Positions 1-8,462 of a DNA stretch of 64,000 nucleotides are shown here, piece after piece (position 1 is the stretch's first letter; each line of letters opens with the position of its first letter). Source of the stretch: Paenibacillus dendritiformis. GTDB lineage: Bacteria > Bacillota > Bacilli > Paenibacillales > Paenibacillaceae. The notes beneath the pieces were generated by a model. It worked only from the letters and a program-made list of their open reading frames with translations. It did no database searches and was not told the DNA's origin. Position numbers and translations under genes: made by a program. The DNA is taken from positions 2,294,501 to 2,358,500 of the forward strand of contig NZ_AP025344.1 in the NCBI RefSeq assembly GCF_021654795.1, read 5' to 3'.

Positions 1-2
1 AT

Positions 3-1418
3 ATTTCGGCCGGAAGCGCAGCCCCGGTCATGGGCGGCACGCAGGCGAAGGCTGGAGCGGCTGACGGAGGAGCCGGATTCTGGACCGTGCTCTCGCAGTG
101 CATGGATACATCGGGCGAGGCGCCGGCATGGGCGGGCGGCTTGGCTTCGCTGTTGACCTTGGGCGAAGATATCGGCAATATGCCGGCCTTGCCGGAGGAA
201 GCGGCGGAGGCCGTTGAAGCATTGCTTCAACCGCTGCTCGATTCGCTGCAATCGGCGGACGATGAATTGGAGAGCAATCCGGAGCTGTTCGCCGCGCTGC
301 AGCAATGGGTATTGCAAGCCCAGCAGTGGCTGAACGGACAGCAGCCGAATGCGGAGCATTCCGATGCAGCGTCCCAGAGCCCGAACGTTCTGATCGAGCA
401 GCCGTCCACGATTACGATCGCGGTTCGGGATGTGCTCGCTCAACTCGCGGGTCTGCTGGAAGCGAAGCAAGCGGATGCCCCTGTGCTGGCTCAGCTTGCC
501 GGAAGCGGGCAAGCGGCGGCCGCGGCGGAGACGGCGCTCGCCATGCAGAGCCAAGCGCAGGCAGGCGCCGGGCGGCAGACGCAAGGCGCAGGATCGGAGC
601 TTCCCCATCCGGCAGCAAGCGCCACAGGCGAACAGGCGCAGCCAGCCGAGGGGTTGCGGTGGATCGCGCGGCTCGCTGACATGCTGAAGCAGGCAGGCGA
701 GGCCAACGGGCCGGCGACAGCGGCATCCGCGAATGCGGGGCGGGCTGCAGCGGCGCAAGCCCAGTCCGTGACGCAGGCGGATATCATGCCGGCGGCATCG
801 GCCGGGATCAAGCCGGCGGCGGAAGCCGCGAGCGGTCCGGATCATGCGCAGCCGGAGCCGCAGATCGGACAAGTCATGCAGGCAGGCCAGTGGGCGCTGC
901 GCCAGGAAGGCCTTAACTCGACGAAGCCGCTGCCCGTCATCCATGCGGACCGCTTCGCGGATGAAATGGCCGGCTTCATGGTGAAGCAGCTGCGGTTCAG
1001 CCGGATTGGGACGATGTCGGAAGCGAAGATTTCCCTGTATCCGGAACATCTGGGGCAGGTAGAAGTTCGACTGACGATTCAGAACGGCCAGTTGACGGCC
1101 CGCTTCTTGACGGAGCATCTGATGGCGAAGGATATGCTGGAGCAGCAAATGTCCATGCTGCGCGGCGCGCTGCAATCGCAAGGAATTCAAGTGGAGAAGA
1201 TCGAAGTGTCCCAGCAATCGTCGAATGCGTTGAATTCCTCTCCGTTCCAGGAGGAGCGGAGACAGCAGGATACCCACCGTCAGCAATCGTCGGAACGGGG
1301 ATCGAAGCAGGGCAAGCCGCTGACTTTGGATGAGCTTGCAGGGGCTTTGGAGACCGAGGAGGAGCTGCGGGCAGCGCAGCTGCTCGGCGGGAATTCCACC
1401 TTCAGCGCAAGCGTGTAA
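3..1418 (+). CDS. fliK: Flagellar hook-length control protein FliK, 5' partial
   Basis: FliK is the secreted ruler and substrate-switch protein that sets hook length and moves the export gate from hook to filament substrates. The frame is open from base 3 with no stop before the ATG at 30, so the gene most likely begins upstream of the window. The N-terminal two thirds are Ala/Gln-rich and low in complexity, as is usual for FliK. The conserved Flg_hook domain lies about 320-400 codons after the ATG at 30 and includes the stretch ISLYPEHLGQVEVRLTIQNG. The tail is polar and Gln/Arg-rich. flgD follows after 41 bases. Identification rests on the C-terminal domain and on position; the true start cannot be seen. 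Confidence 0.9.
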   Translation: MSAGSAAPVMGGTQAKAGAADGGAGFWTVLSQCMDTSGEAPAWAGGLASLLTLGEDIGNMPALPEEAAEAVEALLQPLLDSLQSADDELESNPELFAALQQWVLQAQQWLNGQQPNAEHSDAASQSPNVLIEQPSTITIAVRDVLAQLAGLLEAKQADAPVLAQLAGSGQAAAAAETALAMQSQAQAGAGRQTQGAGSELPHPAASATGEQAQPAEGLRWIARLADMLKQAGEANGPATAASANAGRAAAAQAQSVTQADIMPAASAGIKPAAEAASGPDHAQPEPQIGQVMQAGQWALRQEGLNSTKPLPVIHADRFADEMAGFMVKQLRFSRIGTMSEAKISLYPEHLGQVEVRLTIQNGQLTARFLTEHLMAKDMLEQQMSMLRGALQSQGIQVEKIEVSQQSSNALNSSPFQEERRQQDTHRQQSSERGSKQGKPLTLDELAGALETEEELRAAQLLGGNSTFSASV

Positions 1419-1459
1419 CGTGGAAGTAATGGCAGATAACAATCAGGGAGGTTGCGGCC

Positions 1460-2041
1460 ATGGCATCAGATGCAGCAGTCGGCAGAGTCGTCACCTGGCC
1501 GAACTACAGCAAGGAGAATGTAGCGCAGGCCAGCAAGAAGGACGGCCAGACGCTGGGAAAAGATGAATTTTTGAAAATTTTGATTACGCAGCTGCAAAAT
1601 CAGGATCCGATGCAGCCGATGCAGGACCGGGACTTCATCGCGCAGATGGCCCAATTCAGCTCCGTCGAGCAGTTGATGAATATCCAGACCCAGCTCGGAA
1701 GCCTGCACCAGGCGCTCGGCATGTCTTCCAGCCTCATCGGCAAAGAGATCACATGGTACGGCAAGTCCGAGGATAAGGAATATCAGGTGGGCAAAGACGG
1801 TCAGGAGGACAAGAATCCGATATTGAGAACCGGCATCGTCGAGTCAATGATTATCCGCGAGGGCAAATCATACGCCAAGGTCGGGAAGGATGAAGTCGAC
1901 TTGAGCACGATCGCGGAAATTCGCGAACCGGGAGAAGCGCCTGGCACGGAAGAGCCGGAACAACCTCAACAGCCGGAGCAGCCTGGATCCGAGACGCCTG
2001 AGGAAGCGTCTCCTGCACCGGGATCGGAAGGCCAGTCATGA
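1460..2041 (+). CDS. flgD: Flagellar hook capping/assembly protein FlgD
   Basis: FlgD forms the cap on which hook subunits polymerise. The protein has 193 residues. Its conserved N-terminal block (about residues 30-80) includes LGKDEFLKILITQLQNQDP and the following MQPMQDRDFIAQMAQFSSVEQ, which are hallmarks of the family. The C-terminus ends in a Pro/Glu-rich tail of about 40 residues, so the usual C-terminal FlgD fold is reduced. The ATG at 1460 has a GGGAGG ribosome site at 1446-1451. The stop overlaps the next start (ATGA), which suggests translational coupling. The gene sits between fliK and the hook gene, as in other Bacilli. Confidence 0.93.
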   Translation: MASDAAVGRVVTWPNYSKENVAQASKKDGQTLGKDEFLKILITQLQNQDPMQPMQDRDFIAQMAQFSSVEQLMNIQTQLGSLHQALGMSSSLIGKEITWYGKSEDKEYQVGKDGQEDKNPILRTGIVESMIIREGKSYAKVGKDEVDLSTIAEIREPGEAPGTEEPEQPQQPEQPGSETPEEASPAPGSEGQS

Positions 2042-2442
2042 ATATCGGAGGCTCATTTGGGCATTTAGGCCCAACCGCGCCGATACAGGCCGTCCAGCAG
2101 CCTGAACGGCTGAAGCCGGCCCGGCAGAGCGAGAGCAAGGCAAGCTTCCAGCAGCTCTTTCAGCAGGAGCTGCAGCGCACGAACGATGTCCGCTTCAGCC
2201 ATCATGCCAGGACCCGCATGACAGAGCGGGGCATGAACCTGACTCCGGAGCTGGTCGCCAAGATGAATCAGGCGATGAAGCAGGCCGAGGAGAAGGGGGC
2301 GCGGCAATCGCTCGTCATCATGAACAACCAGGCCTTCATCGTCAATGTGCCGTCCCGTACCGTCATTACGGCATTGGATGAAGCGACGCGGCAAAATCAT
2401 GTTTTTACGCAGATCGACAGCGCCATTCTCCTCAATGATTGA
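2038..2442 (+). CDS. TIGR02530-type flagellar operon protein
   Basis: This 134-residue protein resembles the small flagellar-operon family TIGR02530, found between flgD and the hook gene in Bacilli and Clostridia. Its biochemical role is not established. Residues about 55-130 hold the conserved region, with FSHHARTRMTERGMNLTPEL and later NNQAFIVNVPSRTVITA, followed by a C-terminus near QIDSAILL. It starts four bases inside flgD. Because it lies among hook genes it is probably needed for hook assembly, but that is inference from position. No signal peptide or membrane segment is visible, so it is likely cytoplasmic. Confidence 0.82.
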   Translation: MNIGGSFGHLGPTAPIQAVQQPERLKPARQSESKASFQQLFQQELQRTNDVRFSHHARTRMTERGMNLTPELVAKMNQAMKQAEEKGARQSLVIMNNQAFIVNVPSRTVITALDEATRQNHVFTQIDSAILLND

Positions 2443-2481
2443 GGCATGGCGGGTCTAGAGGCTGGACCGCAAGGAGGCCTC

Positions 2482-2516
2482 GGCTCATGGAACGACCGAA
2501 GTGAGCCCTTTATTTT
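2482..2516 (+). terminator. Weak stem-loop before the hook gene
   Basis: GGCTCA (2482-2487) can pair with TGAGCC (2502-2507), followed by the T-rich run CTTTATTTTG. The stem has only six pairs and lies inside an operon. It may be a partial terminator or processing site in the 108-base gap before the hook gene. Confidence 0.3.
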
Positions 2517-2550
2517 GAGGATGTACCATTAAGACATTGGAGGTAATACG

Positions 2551-3369
2551 ATGATTCGATCGATGTATTCCGGCGTATCCGGCATGCGCGGCTTTCAGAC
2601 GAAACTGGACGTCATCGGCAACAACATTGCCAACGTCAATACCGTCGGCTTCAAAGGCAGCCGCGTCATGTTCAAGGACATTATGAGCCAGACGATAGAC
2701 GGCACGACAGCGCCGAACGATAACTCCGGCGGGGTGAACGCGAAGCAGATCGGGCTCGGCGTCTCCCTCGCTTCCATCGATACCGTCCATACGCCGGGAA
2801 GCGCGATGATGACGAACCGTCCGCTCGACTTGCGAATCGACGGCGACGGCTTCTTCGCTGTCTCGTTAGGCGAGGATCAGGATGCTCCGTTCCTGACGCG
2901 CGCAGGCGATTTCCATCTGGATGCGAACCGGACGCTGGTCACCTCGGATGGCTTGAATGTGCTCGATTCCGCCGGCGGGGTGATTCAGCTGGAAGAGGAT
3001 ATCGTCGCCTTCTCCATCTCGCAGACCGGCGAGATTATCGCGAAGCGGGATGACGGCACGACCGAAGCGACGGGCGTGCAGCTCGGCGTAATCAAGGTCG
3101 TCAACCCGGAAGGCCTTGAGAAAATCGGGGGCAACCTGTACCGCTTGACCCCGAACGCGGTCGAGGAGGGGGAAGCCGAGATTGTCACCGCGAATGACCC
3201 GGAGGCAGGCACCGGCGCGATTATCGCAGGCCAGCTCGAAATGTCGAACGTCGACCTGACGGGCGAGTTCACCGAAATGATCGTGGCCCAGCGCGGCTTC
3301 CAGGCGAACTCGCGGATCATTACGACCTCCGACGAAGTGCTGCAGGAAGTCGTCAATCTGAAGCGATAA
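2551..3369 (+). CDS. flgE: Flagellar hook protein FlgE (FlgG-like rod/hook family)
   Basis: The protein is 272 residues and belongs to the flagellar rod/hook family. The N-terminal signature MIRSMYSGVSGMRGFQTKLD and the nearby NNIANVNTVGFK are the flagellar basal-body rod motif. The C-terminal block ends in MIVAQRGFQANSRIITTSDE, the DUF1078 type. In B. subtilis the equivalent gene, directly after flgD, encodes the hook subunit. It was once called flgG because it is short and resembles the distal rod protein. The start has a good site, TTGGAGG, just upstream of 2551. The FlgG name remains possible on sequence length alone; the hook role is chosen by position. Confidence 0.88.
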   Translation: MIRSMYSGVSGMRGFQTKLDVIGNNIANVNTVGFKGSRVMFKDIMSQTIDGTTAPNDNSGGVNAKQIGLGVSLASIDTVHTPGSAMMTNRPLDLRIDGDGFFAVSLGEDQDAPFLTRAGDFHLDANRTLVTSDGLNVLDSAGGVIQLEEDIVAFSISQTGEIIAKRDDGTTEATGVQLGVIKVVNPEGLEKIGGNLYRLTPNAVEEGEAEIVTANDPEAGTGAIIAGQLEMSNVDLTGEFTEMIVAQRGFQANSRIITTSDEVLQEVVNLKR

Positions 3370-3384
3370 TGCGACAGTAATCCG

Positions 3385-3432
3385 TTCCAAGCCCTGATGC
3401 CGCCGGTGAACGGCCGGCATCGGGGCCTGGAA
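3385..3432 (+). other. Long imperfect hairpin between flgE and swrD
   Basis: TTCCAAGCCCTGATGCCG can fold back on CGGCATCGGGGCCTGGAA across a short loop of about 12 bases. The stem has about 16-18 positions with one mismatch. No U-run follows; instead the swrD ribosome site begins at 3442. It may act as an mRNA stability or processing element inside the operon, or affect access to the swrD start. Confidence 0.55.
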
Positions 3433-3455
3433 TGAAGAGGCAAAGGAGGATTTGG

Positions 3456-3680
3456 ATGATATCCGTCACGCGATTGAACGGTTCTCCCATGTGGGTGAAC
3501 GCCCTTCTCATCGAGACCGTTGAAGAGACGCCCGACACCTACATCACATTGACGACAGGGAAGAAGTTCATCGTACTGGAGAAGGGGCCGGAAGTGATTG
3601 AACGGATCGAACGCTATGTTCGCTCCGTCGGTATCATCGCCGGAACGAAGAAGACAGAACCATCGGAGGGACAACCATGA
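3456..3680 (+). CDS. swrD: SwrD/FlbD-family flagellar protein
   Basis: This is a 74-residue FlbD family protein. In B. subtilis the homologue SwrD (formerly YlzI) raises flagellar motor power and is needed for swarming. The core reads MISVTRLNGSPMWVNALLIE, then a segment containing TLTTGKKFIVLE, which fits the family. The ATG at 3456 is chosen because AAAGGAGG (3442-3449) lies six bases upstream. An earlier in-frame ATG at 3432 lies before that site and has no support. The stop overlaps the fliL start. Confidence 0.88.
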   Translation: MISVTRLNGSPMWVNALLIETVEETPDTYITLTTGKKFIVLEKGPEVIERIERYVRSVGIIAGTKKTEPSEGQP

Positions 3681-4132
3681 AACGAATGATGCCGTGGATG
3701 ATCACACTCCTGCTTGCGCTGACCCTGATCGCCCTTGTCGTGATTATGATGATCAATACGAATGGCAAAGGCAATGCGCCTGGAGCACAGCAAGTGCACA
3801 CTGTAAGATTATCGGCTGAAGAAATCGTGGAGATGACGTCAACGATGACCGACATCAAGACGAATCTGGCAGACCGCGACTATGTCGTCTTCACCGGCTT
3901 CGCGTTCCAATTGGACACGAAGAAGACGAAGGAGCAGTTCGACAAGATCAAGGATGTTCGCATCAAGCCTCTCATTCTCAGAACCTTGGCTGATATGAAA
4001 CCGGAAGACTTGCAAGGTATGAAGGGTCAGGATCAGCTGTGTGCCAAGTTGCTCGAACTGATTAATAAGCAATTGCCGGAAGGCAAGGTCGTTCAAGTAG
4101 ACTTGACGGACTTTATACTTACGCCGATTTGA
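3677..4132 (+). CDS. fliL: Flagellar basal body-associated protein FliL
   Basis: FliL is a single-pass membrane protein around the stator ring that supports motor torque. The 151-residue protein has one strongly hydrophobic segment at about residues 7-27, after a short basic N-terminus. Its extracytoplasmic domain contains TNLADRDYVVFTGFAFQLDT, and it ends QVDLTDFILTPI, typical of FliL. It overlaps swrD by four bases and precedes the switch genes fliM and fliY, the order of the Bacillus operon. A ribosome site GGAGGG precedes the ATG. Confidence 0.93.
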   Translation: MKRMMPWMITLLLALTLIALVVIMMINTNGKGNAPGAQQVHTVRLSAEEIVEMTSTMTDIKTNLADRDYVVFTGFAFQLDTKKTKEQFDKIKDVRIKPLILRTLADMKPEDLQGMKGQDQLCAKLLELINKQLPEGKVVQVDLTDFILTPI

Positions 4133-4183
4133 CGGCAGATTTGACACACATGTTCAGCTGATTCCTGTAAGGGGGTGAAACGA

Positions 4184-5182
4184 TTGGTAGACGTGCTATC
4201 GCAGAACGAGATTGACGCATTGCTCGCGGCGCTGTCCTCGGGGGAAATGGATGCGGAAGAGCTAAAAAAAGAGGAAACACAGCGTAAAATCCGTTCGTAC
4301 GATTTCAAGCGTGCCGTTCGTTTTTCTAAAGACCACATTCGAAGTTTGACACGCATCCATGAAAATTTCGCCAGATTTTTGACGACATATTTTTCCGCGC
4401 AATTGCGTACTTTCGTGCAAATCAATGTCGTCCAGGTCGAGCAGTTGCCGTATGACGAGTTCATCCGCTCGATACCGAAAATGACCATTTTGAATATTTT
4501 TGAGGCCGAGCCGCTCAAAGGCCGGATGGTTCTCGAGGTCAACCCGAACGTTGCTTTTGCCATGCTTGACCGCATGCTGGGCGGCGCCGGAGTAGCCCCT
4601 TCGAAAATCAACTCGCTGACCGAGATTGAGACGACGGTGATGGAGCGCATTTTCAGCCGGGCGTTCGAGAGCCTCCAGGAGGCGTGGAAGAGCGTGCTCG
4701 ATATCCGGCCGCGGCTGGAAGCACTTGAGACGAATCCTCAATTTATGCAAATTGTCTCCCCGAACGAGACGATTGCGCTCATTTCATTGAGCACCAAAAT
4801 CGGGGACACGACGGGGATGATCAACTTATGTATCCCTCACGTCGTCATCGAGCCGATCATGCCGAAGCTGTCCGTGCATCATTGGTTCGTATCTGAGAAA
4901 AAAACGCGGGAACCGATTGAGATCGAAAAATTGCGCCAACGGGTTAGCAAGGCGAAGCTTCCGATCGCCGTTGAACTTGGCACATCACAGATTTCGGTAC
5001 AGGAGTTAATGCAGTTATCAATCGGCGATGTCATCGCCTTGAACAAGCCGGTTGACAGCGGTTTGACGATTCGGGTTGGTGACCGCATGAAATATATTGG
5101 CACGCCGGGTGTAGTCAAGGATCGCGTAGCGGTACAAATCGAGCAAGTCGTGGAAGAAGGAGTGGAAGAGCATGACGAGTAA
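4184..5182 (+). CDS. fliM: Flagellar motor switch protein FliM
   Basis: FliM is the C-ring protein that binds CheY-P and passes the signal to the rotor. The N-terminal CheY-P-binding peptide LSQNEIDALL is present within the first dozen residues. The CheC-like middle domain begins near FKRAVRFSKDHIRSLTRIHE, and a C-terminal SpoA/FliN-like domain contains ELGTSQISVQEL. The likely start is TTG at 4184, because AAGGGGGTGA (4169-4178) is well spaced for it. A GTG at 4175 lies inside that ribosome site, but it would add only three residues and remains possible. With the TTG start the protein is 332 residues, matching FliM from B. subtilis. The next gene, fliY, begins inside its last codons. Confidence 0.94.
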   Translation: MVDVLSQNEIDALLAALSSGEMDAEELKKEETQRKIRSYDFKRAVRFSKDHIRSLTRIHENFARFLTTYFSAQLRTFVQINVVQVEQLPYDEFIRSIPKMTILNIFEAEPLKGRMVLEVNPNVAFAMLDRMLGGAGVAPSKINSLTEIETTVMERIFSRAFESLQEAWKSVLDIRPRLEALETNPQFMQIVSPNETIALISLSTKIGDTTGMINLCIPHVVIEPIMPKLSVHHWFVSEKKTREPIEIEKLRQRVSKAKLPIAVELGTSQISVQELMQLSIGDVIALNKPVDSGLTIRVGDRMKYIGTPGVVKDRVAVQIEQVVEEGVEEHDE

Positions 5183-6452
5183 AGATTACTTGTCGCAGGA
5201 GGAAATTGACGCCCTGTTGAAAAAGTCGAGCGGCGATTCGCCTGAAGGCGAAGCGGAGTCCCCTTCAATCGATTCCTACTTGGATCCGATCGAAGTCGAT
5301 GCCCTTGGTGAGATTGGCAATATTACGTTTGGCAGTGCGGCTACGGCGCTATCCACCCTGTTGGGCAAAAAGGTGGACATTACGACGCCCCGCATCAAGC
5401 TGCTGAAGCGCGAGAATCTGGAGGAGGAATTCCCGAAGCCGCATGTCGCGGTGCACGTGCAGTATGTTGAAGGCTTCGAAGGGGTCAATTCCCTCGTCAT
5501 CAAGACGTCGGATGCGCAGGTCATCGCGGATCTGATGCTGGGGGGCGACGGCACGAACCTGAGCGGCGAGCTGAACGAAATCCACGTCAGCGCCGTGCAG
5601 GAAGCGATGAACCAGATGATGGGCTCGTCCGCGACGTCCATGTCCACGATTTTTAATCGGTTGGTGAACATTTCTCCGCCGGGAATCGGCATCTTGAATA
5701 TGTCGGATGGGCAGGGGCTTGACACGCTGCCGGACGCGAATGTGCTGGTCAAAATTTCATTCCGCCTTACGATCGGCGATTTGATCGATTCGACGATAAT
5801 GCAAATCTTGACGGTGCCGTTCGCGAAGGACATGGTCCGCATTTTGATGGGGACGGCGGAATCGATGTCGACCGGAGCGGAAGCCTCGCCGGAGACTCCC
5901 GCGGCGGAAGAAGCGCCCTATGCGCCTCCGGCTCAGCAAGCTGCCCAGCAGCCCATGGCGGGGATCGAGCAGCAGCCGCTCCCGGGAGGACAAGCGCCTC
6001 AGCAGCCGTACGGACAGCCTTACGCACCACCTTACGCGCAGCCGCCATACGGCTCTCAGCCGATGCCTGCGGTTCACCTGGATCCGCAGAGCGGAGCGGC
6101 TTCCGCATTCGGCAATGTGCCGAACCGGAACGTTAATGTCCAGCCGGTGCAATTTGCGAGTTTTCAACCCGGATCTTATGCGCAGCATGATGAATCCAAT
6201 CTAAATTTATTGTTGGACATCCCGCTCAAAGTCACAGTAGAATTAGGGAGGACACACAAACAAATCAAGGACATTCTAGAGCTCTCTCAAGGTTCCATTA
6301 TCGAGCTGGACAAGCTGGCTGGCGAACCGGTCGACATTCTGGTCAACAACAAACTTATCGCCAAAGGCGAGGTTGTCGTCATTGACGAGAATTTTGGCGT
6401 TCGCGTCACCGATATTATCAACCAGTGGGATCGCATTCAAAAACTACAATAA
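5172..6452 (+). CDS. fliY: FliY: C-ring switch protein and CheY-P phosphatase
   Basis: FliY combines a FliM-type CheY-P-binding peptide, a CheC-like phosphatase domain and a FliN domain. The N-terminus has YLSQEEIDALLKK. The phosphatase domain carries two active-site helices of the E-x-x-N type, DALGEIGNITFGSAA near residue 40 and VQEAMNQMMGSSATSM near residue 145. The C-terminal 75 residues form the FliN/SpoA domain, with DIPLKVTVELGRTHKQI. Between them lies a Pro/Gln/Tyr-rich linker (about residues 230-340). This makes the protein 426 residues, longer than the roughly 380 known in B. subtilis. It overlaps fliM by 11 bases, so the two are probably coupled. FliY and CheC share the task of dephosphorylating CheY. 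Confidence 0.94.
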   Translation: MTSKDYLSQEEIDALLKKSSGDSPEGEAESPSIDSYLDPIEVDALGEIGNITFGSAATALSTLLGKKVDITTPRIKLLKRENLEEEFPKPHVAVHVQYVEGFEGVNSLVIKTSDAQVIADLMLGGDGTNLSGELNEIHVSAVQEAMNQMMGSSATSMSTIFNRLVNISPPGIGILNMSDGQGLDTLPDANVLVKISFRLTIGDLIDSTIMQILTVPFAKDMVRILMGTAESMSTGAEASPETPAAEEAPYAPPAQQAAQQPMAGIEQQPLPGGQAPQQPYGQPYAPPYAQPPYGSQPMPAVHLDPQSGAASAFGNVPNRNVNVQPVQFASFQPGSYAQHDESNLNLLLDIPLKVTVELGRTHKQIKDILELSQGSIIELDKLAGEPVDILVNNKLIAKGEVVVIDENFGVRVTDIINQWDRIQKLQ

Positions 6453-6474
6453 GATTTAGGGAGGATTCAGAACG

Positions 6475-6837
6475 ATGGCTAACCGTATTTTGATCGTAGA
6501 CGATGCAGCGTTCATGCGAATGATGATTCGCGACATTTTGACTAAGAATGGATACGATGTCGTGGGAGAAGCATCGGATGGCGCTCAGGCGATCGAAAAG
6601 TACAAAGAACTAAAACCAGACCTCATTACGATGGACATCACGATGCCGGAGATGGACGGCATCACCGCGTTGAAAGAGATTCGCAAGCTGGATCCGAACG
6701 CCAAAGTCATCATGTGCTCGGCGATGGGCCAGCAGGCGATGGTTATCGACGCGATTCAGGCCGGGGCGAAAGACTTCATCGTCAAGCCGTTCCAGGCAGA
6801 CCGGGTTATCGAAGCGATTAAGAAAACAATGGGATAA
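6475..6837 (+). CDS. cheY: Chemotaxis response regulator CheY
   Basis: This is a single-domain receiver of 120 residues that is phosphorylated by CheA and binds FliM/FliY to change rotation. The acidic pair D9/D10, the phospho-acceptor D54 (in ITMDITMPEMDG), the switch residue S82 (CSAMGQ) and K104 (IVKPFQ) are all in place. There is no output domain. A strong GGGAGGA site precedes the ATG. Its position between fliY and fliO is the Bacillus arrangement. Confidence 0.96.
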   Translation: MANRILIVDDAAFMRMMIRDILTKNGYDVVGEASDGAQAIEKYKELKPDLITMDITMPEMDGITALKEIRKLDPNAKVIMCSAMGQQAMVIDAIQAGAKDFIVKPFQADRVIEAIKKTMG

Positions 6838-6840
6838 GCC

Positions 6841-7380
6841 ATGCCTGACAACGGTCAAATTCAAACGCCCGGTGCCGGAGATTACATAGGCAGCTTGTTG
6901 ACCGTGCTGCTGTCGCTCGCAGTCATTATCGTACTTATCGTACTGCTTATTAAATGGTTGAACCGGAAAAACCGCATGTGGCAAATGAATCAAAGCATTC
7001 GCACGCTCGGCGGCACCGGGCTCGGACCGAACAAGTCCTTGCAGATTATCGAAGTTGGCGATGCCGTCTACATCCTGGGCATCGGAGAGGATATTACCTT
7101 GATCGATAAAATATCCGATCCGGAGCAAGCGGCGCGCTTGATGGCATCATTGGAGCGCGCGCCGTCCAAGCCAGGGGCGGCATGGCCAACCTCCTGGTCT
7201 GACCTGACAAGCCGTATGCGAAGAAGATTCAAGACTGCGGAGACAGGCTCGGGAACGAGAGACGCGGACCCGTCTTCCGTGTCTTTTCATGAAGTGTTTC
7301 ATTCAAAACTTGAACAAATGCCCAAACGCACACAACAAGTGGAGCACTTGTTCAAAGAAGATTCCAATGAAGATCGGTAG
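6841..7380 (+). CDS. fliO: Flagellar export protein FliO (FliZ)
   Basis: FliO helps FliP assemble in the export gate. The 179-residue protein has one strong membrane segment at about residues 18-41, rich in Leu/Ile/Val and followed by the basic KWLNRKNR. A compact cytoplasmic domain follows, with GTGLGPNKSLQIIEVGDAVY and the DKISDPEQAARL type of helix. Unlike many Bacillus FliO/FliZ proteins it lacks a clear cleaved signal peptide. The gene lies three bases after cheY and eight before fliP. Its assignment rests on the domain pattern and on this fixed order. Confidence 0.88.
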   Translation: MPDNGQIQTPGAGDYIGSLLTVLLSLAVIIVLIVLLIKWLNRKNRMWQMNQSIRTLGGTGLGPNKSLQIIEVGDAVYILGIGEDITLIDKISDPEQAARLMASLERAPSKPGAAWPTSWSDLTSRMRRRFKTAETGSGTRDADPSSVSFHEVFHSKLEQMPKRTQQVEHLFKEDSNEDR

Positions 7381-7388
7381 ATGGATTG

Positions 7389-8144
7389 ATGAATAAAAAA
7401 TTGCTGCTAGCTGTGACAGCCGTCCTGTTGTTGTCCGGTCTTACCGCTCATTGGGCGTCGGCGTCGCCTGTCATTCCTGACATCGACATCAAGATTGGAG
7501 ACGGCGGCGGGCAGCCGGGGACATCCTCGTTGTCCTTGCTGCTGCTCATTACCGTGCTCAGCATCGCTCCGGCCATTCTCGTCCTGATGACCTCCTTCAC
7601 GCGCATCGTCGTCGTGCTGGGCTTCGTCCGGACATCGCTTGGAACGCAGCAGATGCCGCCCAACCAGGTGTTAATCGGACTTGCGCTCTTTCTTACTTTG
7701 TTTGTGATGTCCCCAACGATTGGCGAAATCAATCAGACCGCGCTGCAGCCGTATTTGAAGGGCGAGCTGAATCAGACCCAGGCGTTGGAGCAAGCCTCGA
7801 TACCTATGAAGAAATTCATGTTCTCGCATACCCGCGAGAAAGATTTGCTCTTATTTATGAAGTACACGAAGACCGAGAAGCCGAAGACGTATCAAGACGT
7901 GCCGCTCACCGTGCTTGTGCCTGCGTTTGCCATCAGTGAGCTGAAGACCGCCTTTCAGATGGGATTTATGATATTCATTCCTTTTCTGGTCATTGACATG
8001 GTGGTAGCCAGCACGTTGATGGCAATGGGGATGATGATGCTGCCTCCGGTGATGATCTCGCTTCCTTTTAAAATACTTCTGTTCGTGCTCGTAGACGGCT
8101 GGTATCTTGTCGTGAAGTCGTTGCTGATGAGTTTCAATACCTAA
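7389..8144 (+). CDS. fliP: Flagellar export gate protein FliP
   Basis: FliP is the main ring subunit of the FliPQR export gate in the inner membrane. The 251-residue protein starts with a signal-like hydrophobic N-terminus, cut probably after SASA near residue 25. The FliP hallmark follows: VLMTSFTRIVVVLGFVRTSL, then GTQQMPPNQVLIGLAL. A second conserved block near the C-terminus includes IDMVVASTLMAMGMMMLPP. The ATG at 7389 is preferred; a TTG directly before it would add one residue. The ribosome site is weak, which suggests coupling to fliO. Confidence 0.95.
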   Translation: MNKKLLLAVTAVLLLSGLTAHWASASPVIPDIDIKIGDGGGQPGTSSLSLLLLITVLSIAPAILVLMTSFTRIVVVLGFVRTSLGTQQMPPNQVLIGLALFLTLFVMSPTIGEINQTALQPYLKGELNQTQALEQASIPMKKFMFSHTREKDLLLFMKYTKTEKPKTYQDVPLTVLVPAFAISELKTAFQMGFMIFIPFLVIDMVVASTLMAMGMMMLPPVMISLPFKILLFVLVDGWYLVVKSLLMSFNT

Positions 8145-8181
8145 GCGGGAACGAATCTGACGAACGGGAGGAATACAGGAA

Positions 8182-8451
8182 ATGAGTGCTGAGTTTATTA
8201 TCGGCCTGGCGGGGCAGGCGGTGTTCGCCGTATTGAAGGTGGCCGCCCCGATGCTTGCCATTGCGCTGATCGTCGGGCTTGTCATCAGTATTTTCCAGGC
8301 GACGACGCAAATCCAGGAGCAGACTTTGGCTTTCGTGCCCAAAATTATCGCCGTCATGGTGGCCGTGCTCGTATTCGGTCCCTGGATTTTAACGACATTG
8401 GTCGATTTTGCTTTTAGTATTCTAAATAATTTGCACCTTTACATCGGTTAG
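8182..8451 (+). CDS. fliQ: Flagellar export gate protein FliQ
   Basis: FliQ is the small peripheral subunit of the export gate. The 89-residue protein has two hydrophobic helices joined by the conserved polar turn FQATTQIQEQTLAFVPKI, which defines the family. A GGGAGGA ribosome site lies about eight bases before the ATG. It sits between fliP and fliR, as in nearly all flagellated bacteria. Confidence 0.95.
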   Translation: MSAEFIIGLAGQAVFAVLKVAAPMLAIALIVGLVISIFQATTQIQEQTLAFVPKIIAVMVAVLVFGPWILTTLVDFAFSILNNLHLYIG

Positions 8452-8462
8452 GCAGTGAAGAG

